From positions 1 to 39,859 of the forward strand of contig NCEV01000059.1 of assembly GCA_002280875.1 (NCBI GenBank): a stretch of 39,859 bases of DNA, read 5' to 3'. The notes under the pieces were generated by a model, which worked only from the letters and a program-made list of their open reading frames with translations, ran no database searches and was not told where the DNA came from. The DNA is from Caulobacter sp. 32-67-35 (GTDB taxonomy: Bacteria; Pseudomonadota; Alphaproteobacteria; Caulobacterales; Caulobacteraceae). The translations under genes and the position numbers were made by a program. This document shows positions 7,944 to 15,656 of this stretch, one piece after another; the first letter of the stretch is position 1; every line of letters begins with the position of its first letter.

Positions 7944-8924
7944 CTAGTCCCGCCGAAGCTTCACCACGATCGGCCGGTGATCTGAGCCCAGGGCCGGCCC
8001 GCGCACGACGCTGACGGTCTTCCACGCCCCGCCGGCATAGACGTGGTCGATCGGCAGGAACGGGGCCGGCGCATTGGCCAGGCGCGAGAAGCGGCCCGAA
8101 GGCCAGGAGGGCAGGGCGCGGGTGCGGCGCTCCAGCCCCAGCGCCTTGTCCTGGCGCTTGAGGGTGAACGACCAGGGCGTGGAGTTGAAGTCGCCGGTCA
8201 GGATCATGTCGGACTTCTCGAACCGCGCGACGGCGTCGGTCAGGCGCTTGGACTGTTGCTGCTGCGGCCCGGCGGGCATGGGCCAGACATAGTGGATGCC
8301 CACCACCGTGAACTCGCCCTTCGGATCGGCCAGCGTCGCCCAGGCGCCGGCCAGATCGTGACCTTCGGGATAGAAGCCATTGCGCGCGATCATCCGCTTG
8401 CGGCTGAAGATCATGGTGCCGCAGCGCTTCTTGCCATCGCAGGTGACATGAAACGGATAATAGGCCTTCAGGCCCTTTACCGCTGGTCCCGACATGCCGC
8501 CGCCCTCGACGATCACCACCACATCGGCGTTCTGATCCAGCAGCCAGCGCAGGGCGCGTTCCGGGGTTTCGTTCTCGTGCCAGATATTGAACTGGATGAC
8601 CTTCAGGTCGTCAGGGCGCGCTGGCAGCCGCTTGGTTCCCGCAGCGGCCAGCAGTTCGGGTCCCATCAGGATCGCGCAGGCAAACAGGGTCGCGCCGCCC
8701 AGTCCGACGATGGTCCAGCGCTCGCCCTGCCGGGCGAAGATCCAGCCCATCAGGATCGCGCCAAGGCCCATGGCCGCCCACAACGGCGCGAAGTGGCTGA
8801 AGGCGTCCAGCCGGTCGCTGGACACGCCACCCAGACAAGCCAGGGCGAAACCGGCCCCGACAACGCCCAGCATCAGGCCGGTGCCCCGGAAGAAAAGGCT
8901 CAAGAGGCGCAGCAACAGATCCAT
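7944..8924 (-). CDS. Membrane-anchored endonuclease/exonuclease/phosphatase-fold protein
   Basis: 326 residues. The first ~95 contain three hydrophobic stretches (around 10-30, 45-62 and 72-92), which anchor it in the inner membrane. The rest is an EEP domain with its motifs in order: VIQFNIWHEN (metal-binding Asn), VVIVEGGG (catalytic Glu), VVGIHYVWP, LTGDFNSTPWS (Asp/Asn), IDHVYAG and LGSDHRPIV (catalytic Asp-His). Relatives cleave phosphodiesters in nucleic acids, inositol phosphates or sphingolipids; the topology would place this domain outside the cytoplasm. The substrate cannot be read from the sequence. The lipoprotein gene 39 bp upstream on the same strand may be cotranscribed. Confidence 0.85.
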   Translation of the reverse strand: MDLLLRLLSLFFRGTGLMLGVVGAGFALACLGGVSSDRLDAFSHFAPLWAAMGLGAILMGWIFARQGERWTIVGLGGATLFACAILMGPELLAAAGTKRLPARPDDLKVIQFNIWHENETPERALRWLLDQNADVVVIVEGGGMSGPAVKGLKAYYPFHVTCDGKKRCGTMIFSRKRMIARNGFYPEGHDLAGAWATLADPKGEFTVVGIHYVWPMPAGPQQQQSKRLTDAVARFEKSDMILTGDFNSTPWSFTLKRQDKALGLERRTRALPSWPSGRFSRLANAPAPFLPIDHVYAGGAWKTVSVVRGPALGSDHRPIVVKLRRD

Positions 8925-8963
8925 GGCCTGCCCTTAACACGGTCGGGCGCGACGGCGCGCGTC

Positions 8964-9578
8964 TTAGTCGCCGGCAAAGTAGAGGAAGCTGATGTTGCGT
9001 ATGCGCTCGGCGCCGATCTGCAGCCCGCCCGTCAGCACCGTCTGTGCCCCGCCGGCTGGACCGGCGGCCTTCGCGGCTTTCAGGGCCGCTACATTGAACA
9101 TGCCCGAGAAGACCACTTCGCCAACGCGTGGGTCCTTGCTGCGAAACACCACTTCCTGGGCGTCGACCCGGTAGCTGTCAGCCTGCAGGCGGAAGCTGAC
9201 GGTGTGATTGACCTGGCCCAGCTCGTTCTCGGCCGTGGGGCTGCTGACGTCCTCGAACTCCAGGAAGAACGGCCCGTAATTGCTGGGACGCTTGCCTTCC
9301 TCCCAGGACGCGAAATCGCTGGGCATGCCCATGTTCACGGACCTGAGCTTCCAGTTGCCGACCTGAACCGGCGTCTCGGTGAAATAGTAGCCGAAGACGT
9401 CCAGCGCCGGATCGTGCTGGAAGTTGGCCGCGGCCGGATCCGGGATCGGCGCCGGCGGGAGCGGCGATGCTGGCGCTGTGGTGGCCGCCGTCTGGGCGGG
9501 CGCGTCGGCGGCGGGCTTGCTGTCGCAAGCTGCGAGCAGGAACGGCAGCAGCGCTACCGAGGCGAGCAGGCGTTTCAA
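8964..9578 (-). CDS. Predicted lipoprotein of unknown function
   Basis: 204 residues from a TTG start, with GGGGGA eight bases upstream. A lipoprotein signal ends in LLAAC, making Cys18 the lipidated residue; the following Asp would favour inner-membrane retention under the E. coli Lol rule, which may not apply here. A Pro/Ala/Thr-rich linker (about 20-50) precedes a globular region with the segment DVFGYYFTETPVQVGNWKL and several Val/Phe-rich strands. I recognise no domain. It is divergent from queA and 39 bp upstream of the EEP-fold membrane protein, so the two may form an envelope operon. The existence of the gene is well supported; its role is unknown. Confidence 0.8.
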   Translation of the reverse strand: MKRLLASVALLPFLLAACDSKPAADAPAQTAATTAPASPLPPAPIPDPAAANFQHDPALDVFGYYFTETPVQVGNWKLRSVNMGMPSDFASWEEGKRPSNYGPFFLEFEDVSSPTAENELGQVNHTVSFRLQADSYRVDAQEVVFRSKDPRVGEVVFSGMFNVAALKAAKAAGPAGGAQTVLTGGLQIGAERIRNISFLYFAGD

Positions 9579-9702
9579 GGCGATCGTCCCCCAGAGGTTG
9601 TGGTTGCGCGGAGATTGGCGGCGCCCGCGTGCAATTGTCCATGGCGCTCGCGCGGCGGGCTATCTTGACCTGCGGGCCCGCCCGTGCCCTTGAAGCCGCC
9701 CC

Positions 9703-10791
9703 ATGCGCCTTTCCGATTTCGACTTCGTCCTGCCAGAGGACAGCATCGCCCTGCGTCCGGCCGAGCCGCGCGATTCCGCGCGCCTGCTGGTGGTGCGGCC
9801 CGGCCAGGATCTGGCCGACCACGTGGTTAGCGACCTGCCCGATTTCCTGCGTCCCGGCGACGCCCTGGTCTTCAATGACACCCGGGTGATCCCGGCGCGG
9901 CTGGCCGGCCTGCGCGAGGCCCGCACGACGGGCGGCGGCGATGGCGCGCCGGTGCCCGTTGAGGCCACCCTGCACCGCCGCGTCACGCCCGACCGCTGGA
10001 GCGCCTTCATGCGTCCCGGCAAGCGGCTGAAGGTCGGCGACCGCGTGGCCTTCGCCCAGGGCGACGACCGGCTGGACGCCACGGTGCTGGAAAAGCACGA
10101 CGGCGGCGAGGTGCTGCTGGGCTTCGACCTGTCAGGCCCGGACCTCGACATCGGTATCGCCCGCCACGGCGAGATGCCGCTGCCGCCCTATATCGCCGCC
10201 AAGCGGGCCGAAGACGACCGCGACCGCGCCGACTATCAGACCGTCTATGCCCGCGAGGACGGCTCGGTGGCCGCACCGACCGCCGGTCTGCACTTCACGC
10301 CGGATCTGCTGGAGCGGCTAAAGGCCAGGGGTGTGTCGCTGCACTTCGTGACCCTGCACGTTGGGGCCGGCACCTTCCTGCCGGTCAAGACCGACGAAGT
10401 GTCCGAGCACAGGATGCATGCCGAATATGGCGAGGTGACCGCTGACATCGCCGACGCCCTGAACGCCGTGCGCGCCGCCGGCGGCCGCATCGTCTGCGTC
10501 GGCACCACGTCCCTGCGCCTGCTGGAAAGCGCCACGGGCGAGGATCGCGTGATCCGGCCCTTCGCCGACGAGACGGCCATCTTCATCACGCCCGGCTACC
10601 GCTTCCGCGCCGCCGACGTGCTGATGACCAATTTCCACCTGCCCAAGTCGACCCTGTTCATGCTGGTCAGCGCCTTTGCTGGCCAGAAGACCATGCGGGA
10701 GGCCTATGAGCGGGCCATCGCCACGGGCTATCGCTTCTATTCCTATGGCGACAGCTCGCTGCTGTTCCCCGCAGAGCCTGACGAGACTTGA
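9703..10791 (+). CDS. queA: S-adenosylmethionine:tRNA ribosyltransferase-isomerase
   Basis: 362 residues, close to the family norm. QueA transfers and isomerises the ribosyl group of SAM onto preQ1 in tRNA, making epoxyqueuosine. The start [31 protein letters not shown] is typical, as are [11 protein letters not shown], the [13 protein letters not shown] segment, [23 protein letters not shown] and the C-terminal [17 protein letters not shown]. The gene runs into tgt, whose ATG lies two bases after this stop, so the two are cotranscribed. It looks intact. QueA needs the preQ1-tRNA product of Tgt, so the apparent internal deletion in tgt bears directly on whether it has a substrate in this strain. 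Confidence 0.97.
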   Translation: MRLSDFDFVLPEDSIALRPAEPRDSARLLVVRPGQDLADHVVSDLPDFLRPGDALVFNDTRVIPARLAGLREARTTGGGDGAPVPVEATLHRRVTPDRWSAFMRPGKRLKVGDRVAFAQGDDRLDATVLEKHDGGEVLLGFDLSGPDLDIGIARHGEMPLPPYIAAKRAEDDRDRADYQTVYAREDGSVAAPTAGLHFTPDLLERLKARGVSLHFVTLHVGAGTFLPVKTDEVSEHRMHAEYGEVTADIADALNAVRAAGGRIVCVGTTSLRLLESATGEDRVIRPFADETAIFITPGYRFRAADVLMTNFHLPKSTLFMLVSAFAGQKTMREAYERAIATGYRFYSYGDSSLLFPAEPDET

Positions 10792-10793
10792 GC

Positions 10794-11789
10794 ATGGCGT
10801 TCCCCTTCGAGATCTCCGCCACGGACGGCAAGGCGCGCACCGGGGTGCTGAAGACGCCCCGTGGAGACATCCGCACCCCGGCCTTCATGCCGGTGGGCAC
10901 GGCGGCCACCGTCAAGGCGATGACCGTCGACCAGGTCAAGGACACCGGGGCCGACATCATCCTGGGCAATACCTATCACCTGATGCTGCGGCCCAGCGCC
11001 GAGCGGGTGAGGCGTCTGGGTGGGCTTCACAAGTTCATGCGCTGGGACAAGCCGATCCTGACCGACAGCGGCGGCTTCCAGGTGATGAGCCTGTCGGGGA
11101 TCAGCAAGGTCACCGAGGAAGCCGTCACCTTCGCCAGCCATATCGACGGCTCCAAGCACGTCCTCTCGCCCGAGCGCTCGATGGAGATTCAGGCCGACCT
11201 GCTGGGCAGCGACATCGTCCAGGTGCTGTTTGGCATCCAGCAGGGCTCGACCTTCGAAAACCTGCGTCGCGAGTCGTCACAGCGCCTGCAGGACATCGGC
11301 TTTGACGGCTACGCCATCGGCGGGCTGGCGGTGGGCGAGGGGCACACCGCCATGTGCGAGGTGCTGGACTATGCGCCTGACATGCTGCCCGCCGACAAGC
11401 CGCGCTACCTGATGGGCGTGGGCAAGCCGATTGATCTGGTCGAGGCTGTGGCGCGGGGCGTCGACATGTTCGACTGTGTGCTGCCCACGCGCTCGGGCCG
11501 CCACGGCCAGGCCTGGACGTGGGATGGGGCGATCAACATCAAGAACGCTCGATATGCCGACGACGAGTCGCCGCTGGACCCCGGCAGCGCCTGCTCGGCC
11601 AGCCGCGACTATTCCAAGGCCTATCTGCGCCACCTGTTCAAGGCCGAGGAGATCCTGGGTCAGGTGCTGTTGTCCTGGCACAACATCGCTTTCTTCCAGG
11701 CCCTGACGTCGGCCATGCGGGAAGCGATCAGCGAGGGCCGGTTCGAGGCCTTCCGCCGCGACTTCGCCGCGCGCCAGAGCCCGGTTTAA
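10794..11789 (+). CDS. tgt: tRNA-guanine transglycosylase, apparently internally shortened
   Basis: 331 residues from ATG 10794 (an in-frame TTG at 10788 overlaps queA and is less likely). Tgt exchanges the wobble guanine of GUN-anticodon tRNAs for preQ1. The general base Asp91 (LTDSGGFQV) and nucleophile Asp227 (FDCVLPTR) are kept. The usual segment after GSDIV, containing the substrate-binding Asp of the DEC motif and a following helix, is missing: the protein reads GSDIVQV straight into LFGIQQG (residues 138-151). Against E. coli and Zymomonas Tgt recalled from memory, about 40-45 residues are absent, which accounts for the short length (E. coli about 375). The zinc motif CxCxxC reads SACSAS (265-270), one Cys of three; the zinc-site His (LSWHN) remains. 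The frame is preserved, so an expressed but possibly inactive protein is likely. Confidence 0.93.
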   Translation: MAFPFEISATDGKARTGVLKTPRGDIRTPAFMPVGTAATVKAMTVDQVKDTGADIILGNTYHLMLRPSAERVRRLGGLHKFMRWDKPILTDSGGFQVMSLSGISKVTEEAVTFASHIDGSKHVLSPERSMEIQADLLGSDIVQVLFGIQQGSTFENLRRESSQRLQDIGFDGYAIGGLAVGEGHTAMCEVLDYAPDMLPADKPRYLMGVGKPIDLVEAVARGVDMFDCVLPTRSGRHGQAWTWDGAINIKNARYADDESPLDPGSACSASRDYSKAYLRHLFKAEEILGQVLLSWHNIAFFQALTSAMREAISEGRFEAFRRDFAARQSPV

Positions 11790-11793
11790 GTCT

Positions 11794-12444
11794 CTAGTTC
11801 TTGATCGGAAAGCGCGGCTTGAAGCCCTCGACGGGCGGCGGCATGCCGGGATCGACCACAGGGATCGGCGCGGGCGGCTTGTGCTGCGGCGTGGCCGGCG
11901 GGTTGCAGCCGCGGGCCTCGCCCAGCCCTTTCAGATAGGCCCGGCGCACATTGCCCGAGGTGATGGCGCTCTGCACCATCCGGTCGTGCCGCTCGGCGCC
12001 GCTGAGCTTGCGAACCCAGCCGCGCATCGGGATCATGTCCTGGGCGGCGCTGGCCACGGCGCCAAGGGCCGCTGTGCCGGCCGCCTTGCGGCCGCGATCC
12101 ATCAGGTCTTCGTTTTCCTCTGGCGGATGGGCGTCCAGGTCTTCCCCCAGGGCGTCATTGAGCGGACCCACCAGGGCGATCAGCGCGGCGCAGTTGACGC
12201 GCATCGGCCGCGCATAGGGGTCCCTCATGGCCTCGATCAGCACGGGAGGGATCTTGGTGCGGATGATATTCACGTCACGCAGCGGCGCGCTGACAGCGCC
12301 CGTCAGACTTTCCTTGTTGGCGTCAGACGTGGTCTGGATTTTCGAATCAGCCGGTGACGGCGGCGGCGCTTCCTGGCCGGCGGAGGCGGGCGCGCCTGTC
12401 AGCAGGAGCGGAATCGCAAGGGCGGTGAGGAGAAAACCACGCAT
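11794..12444 (-). CDS. Exported protein of unknown function
   Basis: 216 residues, ATG at 12444 with AAGG seven bases upstream. A clear signal peptide (MRGFLLTALAIPLLLTG, ending PASA-G) is followed by a Pro/Ser/Thr-rich stretch. The central region (about 55-175) has one Cys (MRVNCAALIAL), a Gly/Ala-rich segment (GRKAAGTAALGAVASAAQDMIPMRGWV) that could be a short amphipathic or membrane-associated helix, and a second Cys (EARGCNPP). The C-terminal ~35 residues are proline-rich, as in periplasmic or cell-wall-spanning tails. I recognise no family. It converges on tgt with four bases between the stops. The signal peptide and codon pattern make it a real gene. Confidence 0.75.
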   Translation of the reverse strand: MRGFLLTALAIPLLLTGAPASAGQEAPPPSPADSKIQTTSDANKESLTGAVSAPLRDVNIIRTKIPPVLIEAMRDPYARPMRVNCAALIALVGPLNDALGEDLDAHPPEENEDLMDRGRKAAGTAALGAVASAAQDMIPMRGWVRKLSGAERHDRMVQSAITSGNVRRAYLKGLGEARGCNPPATPQHKPPAPIPVVDPGMPPPVEGFKPRFPIKN

Positions 12445-12504
12445 ACCCGAACCTTATCGCACCAAAAGCGGCGCTGTGATGTCAAACAACGGATGAAACC
12501 CCGC

Positions 12505-12533
12505 TTGCGGCTGCGGCGCCCCCCGACTATGTT
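12505..12533 (+). promoter_or_regulatory. Candidate promoter of tRNA-Lys
   Basis: TTGCGGC at 12505 and ACTATGTT at 12526 are 14 bp apart, near the Caulobacter housekeeping pattern (TTGACGS, 10-14 bp, GCTANAWC). The predicted start point would be about 30 bp before the mature tRNA 5' end, a normal leader length. The match is partial, so this is a candidate only. Confidence 0.4.
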
Positions 12534-12569
12534 CCGCGCCGCTTCCACCGGCCACGCCGCGTCGTGAGC

Positions 12570-12644
12570 GGGCCGGTAGCTCAGTGGTAGAGCATTCGAC
12601 TTTTAATCGAATGGTCGTGGGTTCGAACCCCACCCGGCCTACCA
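12570..12644 (+). tRNA. tRNA-Lys (anticodon TTT)
   Basis: A full cloverleaf can be drawn. The acceptor stem GGGCCGG pairs with CCGGCCT (closing G-U), with discriminator A at 12641 and encoded CCA at 12642-12644. The D arm starts GCTC and ends GAGC. The anticodon stem TTCGA/TCGAA encloses loop CTTTTAA with anticodon TTT. The T arm is GTGGG, loop TTCGAAC, CCCAC. It reads AAA and AAG lysine codons. No attachment-site repeat or integrase is seen nearby. Confidence 0.97.
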
Positions 12645-12820
12645 TATTCCGTCAGCCTCTGGTGCTGGCCGGCGCATCGCAGCGTCCGATCCGAGCAGAG
12701 CGCCGCTTCCAGCCGATCCAAACGCCGCCTCTGGCCCATGCGTTCCCCTCCCAGTCCTTTGCCGCCGCGATGGCGCGCGGTGAGTTTTTCTGCGACCGTC
12801 GCTCGCTAATTCTCAATTGA

Positions 12821-12839
12821 CCCCACTAGGCTGGTAGGG
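12821..12839. promoter_or_regulatory. Imperfect palindrome upstream of cysT
   Basis: A 19-base element from CCCC to AGGG, centred at 12830, matches its own reverse complement at 14 of 19 positions and directly follows TTGA at 12817-12820. It lies 67 bp before the cysT ATG in a 261-bp gap (12645-12905) in which I see no gene and no other element. It could be an operator for a sulfur regulator or a small hairpin; no known consensus was matched. Confidence 0.3.
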
Positions 12840-12905
12840 ATTTAAGCGGAGCCAGCGGGCGCGCCCGCGCCCTGTGTTCGCCGGATTGAGGACGACGATC
12901 AGACG

Positions 12906-13775
12906 ATGACCGCCGAAGCCGCCGCGATCAGAACGGGTCCCGCCGCTCGAAGACCGCTGTTTCGGCGTCGGTCGGCGATACCGGGCTTCACCCTGACCCT
13001 GGGCGTCACCCTGACGGTGCTGTCGCTGATCGTGCTGATCCCGCTCTCGGCCGTGGCCCTGAAGGCCGCCGAGTTGTCGCCCGAGCAGTTCGTCGCCGCC
13101 GCCTTTTCCGAGCGCGCCCTGGCGGCCTATCGTCTGACTTTCGGCGCGGCCTTTGTCGCCGCCGCAATCAATGGCGTGTTCGGGGTGCTGACCGCCTGGG
13201 CGCTGGTGCGTTACGACTTTCCGGGCAAGACGCTGGTCAACGCGCTGGTCGACCTGCCGTTCGCCCTGCCCACGGCGGTGGCCGGCATCGCCCTGGCCAC
13301 CCTCTATTCGCCCAATGGCTGGATCGGCGCCTATCTGACCCCGCTGGGGATCAAGGCCGCCTACAACCCGATCGGCGTGACGATCGCCCTGATCTTCATC
13401 GGTCTGCCGTTTGTGGTGCGCACCATCGAGCCGGTGCTGCGCGACCTGTCCAACGACGTGGAGGAGGCCGCCGCCAGCCTGGGCGCGGGGCGCCTGTCGA
13501 CCATTGCCCGTATCGTCTTGCCGGCCCTGGGGCCGTCGTGGCTGACGGGGTTCGCCCTGGCCTTCGCCCGCGGCGTGGGCGAGTACGGCTCGGTGATCTT
13601 CATCGCCGGCAACATGCCCTACAAGTCCGAGATCGCGCCGCTGCTGATCATCATCCAGCTTGAGCAGTTCGAATACGCCAACGCCGCCGCCATCGCTCTT
13701 GTGATGCTGGGCGTCTCGTTCCTGATGCTGCTGGTCATCAACGCCGTTCAGGCCTGGGCAAGACGGTTCTCCTGA
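12906..13775 (+). CDS. cysT: Sulfate/thiosulfate ABC transporter permease CysT (CysU)
   Basis: 289 residues with about six membrane helices. It is one half of the membrane channel of the sulfate importer, pairing with CysW and powered by CysA. After a cytoplasmic N-terminus ending around FRRRSAIPGF comes the first helix. The EAA coupling loop reads EEAAASLGAG, with the conserved downstream glycine, in the form expected for binary permeases. ALVRYDFPGK and ALPTAVAGIALATLY are typical of the CysT family. The ATG at 12906 has GAGGACG upstream at long spacing. Its stop overlaps the start of cysW (TGATG). No periplasmic sulfate-binding protein gene is adjacent, so that component must be encoded elsewhere. 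Confidence 0.95.
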   Translation: MTAEAAAIRTGPAARRPLFRRRSAIPGFTLTLGVTLTVLSLIVLIPLSAVALKAAELSPEQFVAAAFSERALAAYRLTFGAAFVAAAINGVFGVLTAWALVRYDFPGKTLVNALVDLPFALPTAVAGIALATLYSPNGWIGAYLTPLGIKAAYNPIGVTIALIFIGLPFVVRTIEPVLRDLSNDVEEAAASLGAGRLSTIARIVLPALGPSWLTGFALAFARGVGEYGSVIFIAGNMPYKSEIAPLLIIIQLEQFEYANAAAIALVMLGVSFLMLLVINAVQAWARRFS

Positions 13776-14617
13776 TGGCCGCGCCGCGCCTGTCTACCGA
13801 AGATCCGGCCTGGGCCAAGGCCCTGATCATCACCCTGGTCCTGGTGTTCCTGGGCCTGGTGCTTGTGCTGCCTCTGGCCGCCGTGTTCGCCGAAGCCCTG
13901 CGCAAAGGCCTGCAGCCGGCGCTGGACGCGATCGCCAACCCGGACGCCATCGCCGCCGTGAAGCTGACCCTGCTGACCGCCGCGATCACCGTGCCGTTCA
14001 ATGTGGTGTTTGGCCTCTGCGCCGCCTGGGCCGTCGCCAAGCACGAGTTCCCGGGCAAGAGCCTGCTGATCACCCTGATCGACCTGCCGTTCTCGGTTTC
14101 GCCCGTCGTGGCGGGCCTGATCTATGTGCTGGTGTTTGGCCTGCAGGGCTGGTTTGGCGACCATCTGGTCGACAACGGCGTCCGGATCATTTTCGCCGTG
14201 CCGGGCATCGTGCTGGCGACCATCTTCGTGACCTTCCCCTTCATCGCCCGCGAGCTGATCCCGCTGATGCAGGAGCAGGGGACCAGCGAGGAAGAGGCCG
14301 CCGTCTCGATGGGCGCCTCGGGCCTCTACACCTTCTGGCGGGTCACCACGCCGAACGTGCGCTGGGGGCTGCTGTATGGCGTGTTGCTGTGCAACGCCCG
14401 GGCCATGGGCGAGTTCGGCGCCGTCTCGGTGGTCAGCGGTCACATCCGGGGGCTGACCAACACCATGCCGCTGCACGTCGAGATTCTTTATAACGAGTAC
14501 GATTTCGTCGGGGCCTTCGCCGTCGCCGCCTTGCTGTGCCTGCTGGCGATCGTGACCCTGGTTCTCAAGACTGCGCTTGAAGTCGCTCAGCCCGGCGCGG
14601 GCCGGCGCGGGCACTGA
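13775..14617 (+). CDS. cysW: Sulfate ABC transporter permease CysW
   Basis: 280 residues, second permease of the sulfate importer, with about six hydrophobic segments. KHEFPGKSLLITLIDLPFSVSPVVAGLIYVLVFG is split across two helices typical of CysW. The coupling loop EEEAAVSMGAS is the EAA motif that docks on CysA. GEFGAVSVVSGHIRG and the PLHVEILYNEY segment are CysW hallmarks. It begins one base into the cysT stop, so translation is coupled, and ends 17 bp before cysA. Direct observation and family knowledge agree well; specificity for sulfate rather than molybdate rests on these CysT/CysW-type signatures and the cysTWA order. Confidence 0.95.
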   Translation: MAAPRLSTEDPAWAKALIITLVLVFLGLVLVLPLAAVFAEALRKGLQPALDAIANPDAIAAVKLTLLTAAITVPFNVVFGLCAAWAVAKHEFPGKSLLITLIDLPFSVSPVVAGLIYVLVFGLQGWFGDHLVDNGVRIIFAVPGIVLATIFVTFPFIARELIPLMQEQGTSEEEAAVSMGASGLYTFWRVTTPNVRWGLLYGVLLCNARAMGEFGAVSVVSGHIRGLTNTMPLHVEILYNEYDFVGAFAVAALLCLLAIVTLVLKTALEVAQPGAGRRGH

Positions 14618-14634
14618 TCGGAACGCCAGACCTC

Positions 14635-15654
14635 ATGACCATCTCCATCCGTTCCGTCGAAAAGAAGTTCGGTCGCTATCCGGCCCTGAACAAGATCGGG
14701 CTTGAGATCGCCGATGGCGAGTTGCTGGCCTTGCTGGGGCCTTCGGGCTCGGGCAAGACCACCCTGCTGCGGGTGATCGCCGGCCTGGAATTCCCCGACG
14801 CCGGCCAGGTGCTGTTCCACGATCAGGACGTCACCTTCGCCTCGGCGGCGGCGCGGCGCGTGGGCTTCGTGTTCCAGCAATATGCGCTGTTCAAGCATAT
14901 GACCGTGGCCAAAAACATCGCGTTCGGCCTCGACGTTCGCAAGGGCAAGGACAAGCCGTCCAGGGCCGAGATCACCCGGCGGGTCGATGAGCTGCTGCGG
15001 CTGGTCGAGCTGGAAGGTCTGGGCGGCCGCTACCCCTCACAGCTGTCCGGCGGCCAGCGTCAGCGTGTGGCCCTGTCACGGGCGCTGGCGGTGCAGCCCA
15101 GCGTGCTGCTGCTGGACGAGCCGTTCGGCGCCCTGGACGCCACGGTCCGCAAGTCGCTGCGCAGGGAACTGCGCCGGGTGCATGACGCCACCGGCGTCAC
15201 CACCATCTTCGTCACCCACGACCAGGAAGAGGCCCTCGACCTGGCTGACCGCGTCGCCATTCTCAATCAGGGCGTCATCGAACAGGTCGGCACGCCCGCC
15301 CAGGTTCATGATCAGCCGATCTCGCCCTTCGTCTGCGGTTTCGTGGGCGAGGCCAACCGGTTTGAGGGCGGGGTCCTGAACGGACGTTTCACCGCCGGCT
15401 CTGTGGTTCTGCCTGCCGCCAGGGTGGCCGACGGCAAGGCCGTGGCCTTCGTGCGTCCGCACGATCTGGTGCTCGACGCCGACGGCTTCGCCGTGCAGGT
15501 CAATCGCGTCCATGTGCAGGGCGCCCTGGCCACCGTCGATGGCGTCACGCTCACGGGTCAGCGGATCGAGGTGACGGTGTCGCGCGATCAGGCCGACCAG
15601 TTCACCGGGGCGGTGAAGCTGTCGGCTCGCAGGGCGCATGTCTTCCCGGGCTGA
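14635..15654 (+). CDS. cysA: Sulfate ABC transporter ATP-binding protein CysA
   Basis: 339 residues. The ATPase domain (about 1-235) shows Walker [10 protein letters not shown], the Q-loop FVFQQYALF, signature LSGGQRQRV, Walker [12 protein letters not shown] and the switch histidine in VTHDQEEA. The C-terminal ~100 residues form the TOBE-like regulatory domain of CysA/MalK ATPases. It energises sulfate uptake through CysT-CysW on the cytoplasmic face. It is somewhat shorter than E. coli CysA at the C-terminus. It is the third and last gene of the operon; its stop lies two bases from the stop of the converging transglutaminase gene, and no terminator is visible between them. Confidence 0.96.
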   Translation: MTISIRSVEKKFGRYPALNKIGLEIADGELLALLGPSGSGKTTLLRVIAGLEFPDAGQVLFHDQDVTFASAAARRVGFVFQQYALFKHMTVAKNIAFGLDVRKGKDKPSRAEITRRVDELLRLVELEGLGGRYPSQLSGGQRQRVALSRALAVQPSVLLLDEPFGALDATVRKSLRRELRRVHDATGVTTIFVTHDQEEALDLADRVAILNQGVIEQVGTPAQVHDQPISPFVCGFVGEANRFEGGVLNGRFTAGSVVLPAARVADGKAVAFVRPHDLVLDADGFAVQVNRVHVQGALATVDGVTLTGQRIEVTVSRDQADQFTGAVKLSARRAHVFPG

Positions 15655-15656
15655 GC

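Noticed and set aside
8043-9668. 541-codon plus-strand open frame opposite the EEP-fold and lipoprotein genes
   Set aside because: The minus-strand frames have clear EEP motifs and a lipobox; the plus frame is rich in Gln, Arg and His with no domain.
12453-12485. TTGACA and GATAAG on the minus strand before the exported unknown gene
   Set aside because: The spacer (18-21 bp depending on alignment) is outside the usual range for the host-type promoter, so it is not listed as a feature.
12584-12820. 78-codon open frame starting inside tRNA-Lys
   Set aside because: It overlaps the tRNA and has no ribosome site or family resemblance.
12645-12905. Possible riboswitch upstream of cysT
   Set aside because: No SAM or other known riboswitch core could be recognised; only a 19-bp imperfect palindrome is seen.
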